From the IMG/VR virus record IMGVR_UViG_3300044625_000894, positions 1-64,000 of that record: a stretch of 64,000 bases of DNA, one strand, 5' to 3'. The notes beneath the pieces are model-generated. The model was given only the letters and a program-made list of their open reading frames with translations, searched no databases and was not told where the DNA came from. Of the stretch, positions 61,729-64,000 are shown one piece after another. Made by a program: the position numbers and the translations under genes. This DNA comes from a virus. Position 1 is the first letter of the stretch; each line of letters opens with the position of its first letter.

Positions 61729-61998
61729 TTATGCAGTTCTTTCCGCAGAAATCATCTGCGTTCTACCGCCATTTGTGTAAATAATTGTATATTGATACAA
61801 TACAGTTCCATTTTCAGAGAAAGTATAAATAGCCGTATCATCTAAAACGGTGGTAGTAGCGATTGCTACTTCTACTTTACGTCCAACTTTACCAATAAGA
61901 AATCCGTTAGTAGTTAATGAAGAATCAACATCATTAAAAGATAATCTTAATGTCTGCTGATAGTCTCTTTCTGATAAAGTTTTAGTTGTTTGAGCCAT
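61729..61998 (-). CDS. Small virion-region protein, 89 aa
   Basis: AGGAAAG precedes the ATG. A small, mostly beta-strand protein (SLTTNGFLIGKVGRKVEVAI; YTFSENGTVLYQYTIIYTNG) with no membrane segment. It is placed between a small basic protein and the largest fibre; it could be a tail or head-tail part. No family is recognised. Confidence 0.62.
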   Translation of the reverse strand: MAQTTKTLSERDYQQTLRLSFNDVDSSLTTNGFLIGKVGRKVEVAIATTTVLDDTAIYTFSENGTVLYQYTIIYTNGGRTQMISAERTA

Positions 61999-61999
61999 T

Positions 62000-62167
62000 T
62001 TATTTCTTTCCTACTTTTTCTTTTAACTTAGAAAATCTTTTTTTACCGACATTACTTTTTGTGTATTCGGCAGCTTGTTCTTGAGACATCCCCACTTTTT
62101 TAGCAAGTTTAGGATTATTCTCTACAGCTTTCATAAATTTAAACTGCTGTTTGCTTTTTGCTGGCAT
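62000..62167 (-). CDS. Small basic protein, DUF3008-like, 55 aa
   Basis: An intact short frame of 55 codons between two genes. The start phrase MPAKSKQQFKFMKAV is close to the MPAKSKxQxxFM start of small DUF3008-type phage proteins. It is lysine-rich throughout and ends KEKVGKK, so it may bind nucleic acid or the capsid. The start lies directly after the stop of the upstream gene; GGAAGTG serves as its ribosome site. Confidence 0.75.
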   Translation of the reverse strand: MPAKSKQQFKFMKAVENNPKLAKKVGMSQEQAAEYTKSNVGKKRFSKLKEKVGKK

Positions 62168-62413
62168 TTAACACTTCCATCTCTTACGAGCTAAACAAAG
62201 TCTTTTCTCAGGCGTTTTAGTGCAGTCAATGTTATGCATTTTTTTCTGACCAGCTGATCTTGCACAATAACTATCGCGTCTTGATCCGCCTTCAGGTTGT
62301 GGTTTTTTCAAATTAGAACCAGTAGCACGATTATACGCTTTACGTCCTGCTTCTGTTAATCCACCCTTTACTGATTTATGGACTTTTTTAAATTGAAATT
62401 TCTTTTTTTCCAT
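62168..62413 (-). CDS. Small basic Cys-containing protein, DUF6321-like, 81 aa
   Basis: Phrases KSVKGGLTEAGRKAYNRATG and SYCARSAGQ, and the end CLARKRWKC, match a small conserved phage protein family (DUF6321-type) known near virion genes. Four cysteines in the second half may bind zinc. The start ATG is five bases after the TTAACAACT element at 62419, with no ribosome site between them. Function is unknown. Confidence 0.72.
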   Translation of the reverse strand: MEKKKFQFKKVHKSVKGGLTEAGRKAYNRATGSNLKKPQPEGGSRRDSYCARSAGQKKMHNIDCTKTPEKRLCLARKRWKC

Positions 62414-62418
62414 AAATA

Positions 62419-62428
62419 AAGTTGTTAA
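62419..62428 (-). promoter_or_regulatory. Late promoter-like element TTAACAACT(A/T), copy 11
   Basis: TTAACAACTT followed by TATTT and the ATG at 62413; it begins four bases after the portal gene stop. It is the first element of the late cluster seen from the right edge. Confidence 0.66.
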
Positions 62429-62432
62429 TTAA

Positions 62433-64000
62433 TTATTGCGGCATCATATCAGCAGGATTTGTAGGCATATTTTCAAACGGTGCTGGAGGTGTTGCAGGAT
62501 TTGGTAATTGCTCTCCTCCCATATTGCCTTGTCCTTTAATTAAATCTTCAGGACTTGGTGGCATTCCGCTTGGTGGTTGCATCATTCCGCCCATATTACC
62601 ACCTTGACCTTGTTGTTGATTAGGATTTTGAAGTGGTTGCTGACCTGTCATCATCAATACGTCAGGATCAACGTTACGAAGCATATCAATATGTTCTTCC
62701 ATGTGAGCTTGTACAACGCTTCTTAACTCCGGATTCATACGAAGTTCTGGATCAGACAAAAGACCTCTGTGTTCCATGATGTGAAGCTGGTGAGTATCAA
62801 AAATATCAGCCATTACTTCTTTACCTTCCATCATGAATTCATTTTCTCGTTTAATTAAGAGAAGTTCGTTCATGTCGGACTCATACATGGTTTCAATTGC
62901 ACCGGTATTAATGACTTGGAAGTACTCTTGAGGGCTTTTAATCAAGCCCATCTGAAGCATTTGTTCAGCCATTTGGACACGGCCAGCAGTAGTGCGAGCA
63001 AGGGGATTCCCAACGGTAACAATAACGCGATTAATATCCTGAATGCTGTCGGAGGTGAACTCTTTAAGCATTGGTCTGTTGTTTTTACCGACGAGAGATA
63101 TAGTTTTTGGCGTTTTCGCATAATCTTTTAAAATAGTAATCAAAGATGTACCAATTTGTTCGATTAACTTGACGTAGTTGTGTTGAAGTCCAGAAATAAA
63201 CTGTAATGACATGGACTGAACAAGTGCTAAAGCCGTTCCTGACTTTAATGATGCTTCCGGATTACCTCTGGTTACAGAGTTTACTCCAGAAATGGTTTCC
63301 ATCATGGTTTCCAGTGTTTGTGTAAAGCTAAAAATTTCAGGTGCAGTAGCAGTAAGTGCTAAAGGTTCAGGTTTTGCATTACCTTCGATGATATTGAGCG
63401 CACCTTCTAACGAATTAATACTTAAATCGGCATCTCTTGGTACAAATAAGTTTTGCACACCGAATGCTGATTGGTTAGTAAGAATTGTGCTGTATAAAGA
63501 GTTCACAGCTTCTTGTAATGGGAAAATATCATTTAGCGGAGTGTAACCGTATGGAGTTCCCATGTATTCTCCGGCAGAAATGCGGAAAATTGGAATCTGA
63601 CGATACGGAAGCGGCATATCAAGAAGCGTTAAGTCTGCATCTAAGAACAAAACATAACGACCATCAGGCATTGCTTCTGATCTTTTATGAAATAATTCAT
63701 ATACAGGAATGTCGTCGGTCTGATCATTCGAGAACATGCTCAAACGATAAGATGTCGTTGCCATATTCTTTGTTTGCATTCCGATAATTTGTTCTCTTAA
63801 ATCTGGATACTTAGCAGCAAGGTTAAAACGGTTTTGGAAAGTTCTTACCAAGATCCATTCGTGATCCCAAGACTCTTTTGTTCCGTCAAATACAACATCA
63901 AATGGAGAAAGAGTGTTAAACTCAATCTCACCTTCAAAGTTTTTCTCGCCGGTATCAGGATCAAAGTCATAAAGTTCGCCAGAAGTAGCATTCCACTCTA
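62433..64000 (-). CDS. Portal protein (partial, N-terminus outside window)
   Basis: The frame stays open to the window edge, so the N-terminus lies beyond base 64000. The visible 522 residues include SWDHEWILVRTFQNRFNLAA, YTPLNDIFPLQEAVNSLYS, GVNSVTRGNPEASLKSGTAL (the portal wing/crown pattern), a long helical segment QMAEQMLQMGLIKSPQEYFQ and a Gln/Pro/Met-rich tail. This reads as a portal of the podovirus type, the ring through which DNA enters the head. It precedes the small-protein and fibre genes on the late transcript. A terminase large subunit would be expected nearby outside the window. Confidence 0.8.
   Translation of the reverse strand, partial: EWNATSGELYDFDPDTGEKNFEGEIEFNTLSPFDVVFDGTKESWDHEWILVRTFQNRFNLAAKYPDLREQIIGMQTKNMATTSYRLSMFSNDQTDDIPVYELFHKRSEAMPDGRYVLFLDADLTLLDMPLPYRQIPIFRISAGEYMGTPYGYTPLNDIFPLQEAVNSLYSTILTNQSAFGVQNLFVPRDADLSINSLEGALNIIEGNAKPEPLALTATAPEIFSFTQTLETMMETISGVNSVTRGNPEASLKSGTALALVQSMSLQFISGLQHNYVKLIEQIGTSLITILKDYAKTPKTISLVGKNNRPMLKEFTSDSIQDINRVIVTVGNPLARTTAGRVQMAEQMLQMGLIKSPQEYFQVINTGAIETMYESDMNELLLIKRENEFMMEGKEVMADIFDTHQLHIMEHRGLLSDPELRMNPELRSVVQAHMEEHIDMLRNVDPDVLMMTGQQPLQNPNQQQGQGGNMGGMMQPPSGMPPSPEDLIKGQGNMGGEQLPNPATPPAPFENMPTNPADMMPQ

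Noticed and set aside
1-64000. CRISPR array, insertion sequence, integrase or attachment site
   Set aside because: No array of spaced short repeats, transposase-like protein, integrase or terminal inverted repeat was seen; the only tandem repeats are in the fibre gene.
1-64000. Recoded stop codons, as in some crAss-like phages
   Set aside because: All large genes are intact with the standard code, and stops fall at sensible gene boundaries.

Overview
The window is a continuous piece of a tailed bacteriophage genome, open at both ends. It is AT-rich and densely packed. The virion genes follow the plan of a short-tailed (podovirus, T7-like) particle: portal, scaffold, major capsid protein, tail adaptor, nozzle, and four large ejection-type proteins, one with a transglycosylase domain. 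The replication genes are not T7-like: a family B DNA polymerase, an archaeo-eukaryotic-type primase fused to a RecA-type helicase, an ERF annealing protein and a Cas4-like nuclease. Plus-strand genes mostly carry AGGA/GGAG ribosome sites, and several have TTGACA-17-TAxxxT promoters. With an encoded lipoprotein, this points to a Gram-negative host of proteobacterial type rather than Bacteroidetes. The host cannot be named from this sequence. No large terminase, RNA polymerase, integrase or CRISPR array is seen here.

The plus strand (1-17380) is the early/middle half. It opens with class I ribonucleotide reductase (nrdB, nrdA). Next comes an RNA cluster: four tRNAs, an HNH gene set between two of them, and an unidentified folded RNA at 4055-4228. 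A run of small genes follows (AP2-like, lipoprotein, YkgJ-like), then the DNA metabolism block: Fe-S PD-(D/E)XK nuclease, ERF protein, primase-helicase, DNA polymerase B, a small metallopeptidase-like protein, a DEDDy exonuclease and a second HNH protein. Three plus-strand hairpins with T-rich tails divide this half.

The minus strand (17297-64000) is the late half, read from right to left. It runs: portal (partial at the right edge), small conserved proteins, about ten tail-fibre-like proteins and accessory proteins (44.5-61.7 kb), a Dps-like protein, scaffold, cement-like protein and major capsid protein, a secreted metallopeptidase, a holin-like protein, more fibre proteins, adaptor, a giant 2222-residue nozzle-like protein, and four ejection-type proteins. 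The two halves converge with an 84-bp overlap at 17297-17380.

The main regulatory signal is a 10-base element, TTAACAACT(A/T). It occurs 11 times between or at the edges of late genes, always on the coding strand, and once on the plus strand before the gene at 10899. Three late copies follow a hairpin terminator directly, so that the terminator T-run merges into the element. I infer that it is the phage's late promoter, read by a phage-specific RNA polymerase or sigma factor encoded outside this window. Its closeness to some start codons would give unusually short leaders.

The points most worth following up are this promoter network, the folded RNA beside the tRNAs, the Dps-like protein among the virion genes, the separately transcribed secreted metallopeptidase, a repeat-rich tail-anchored protein among the fibre genes, and the repeat-expanded nozzle.
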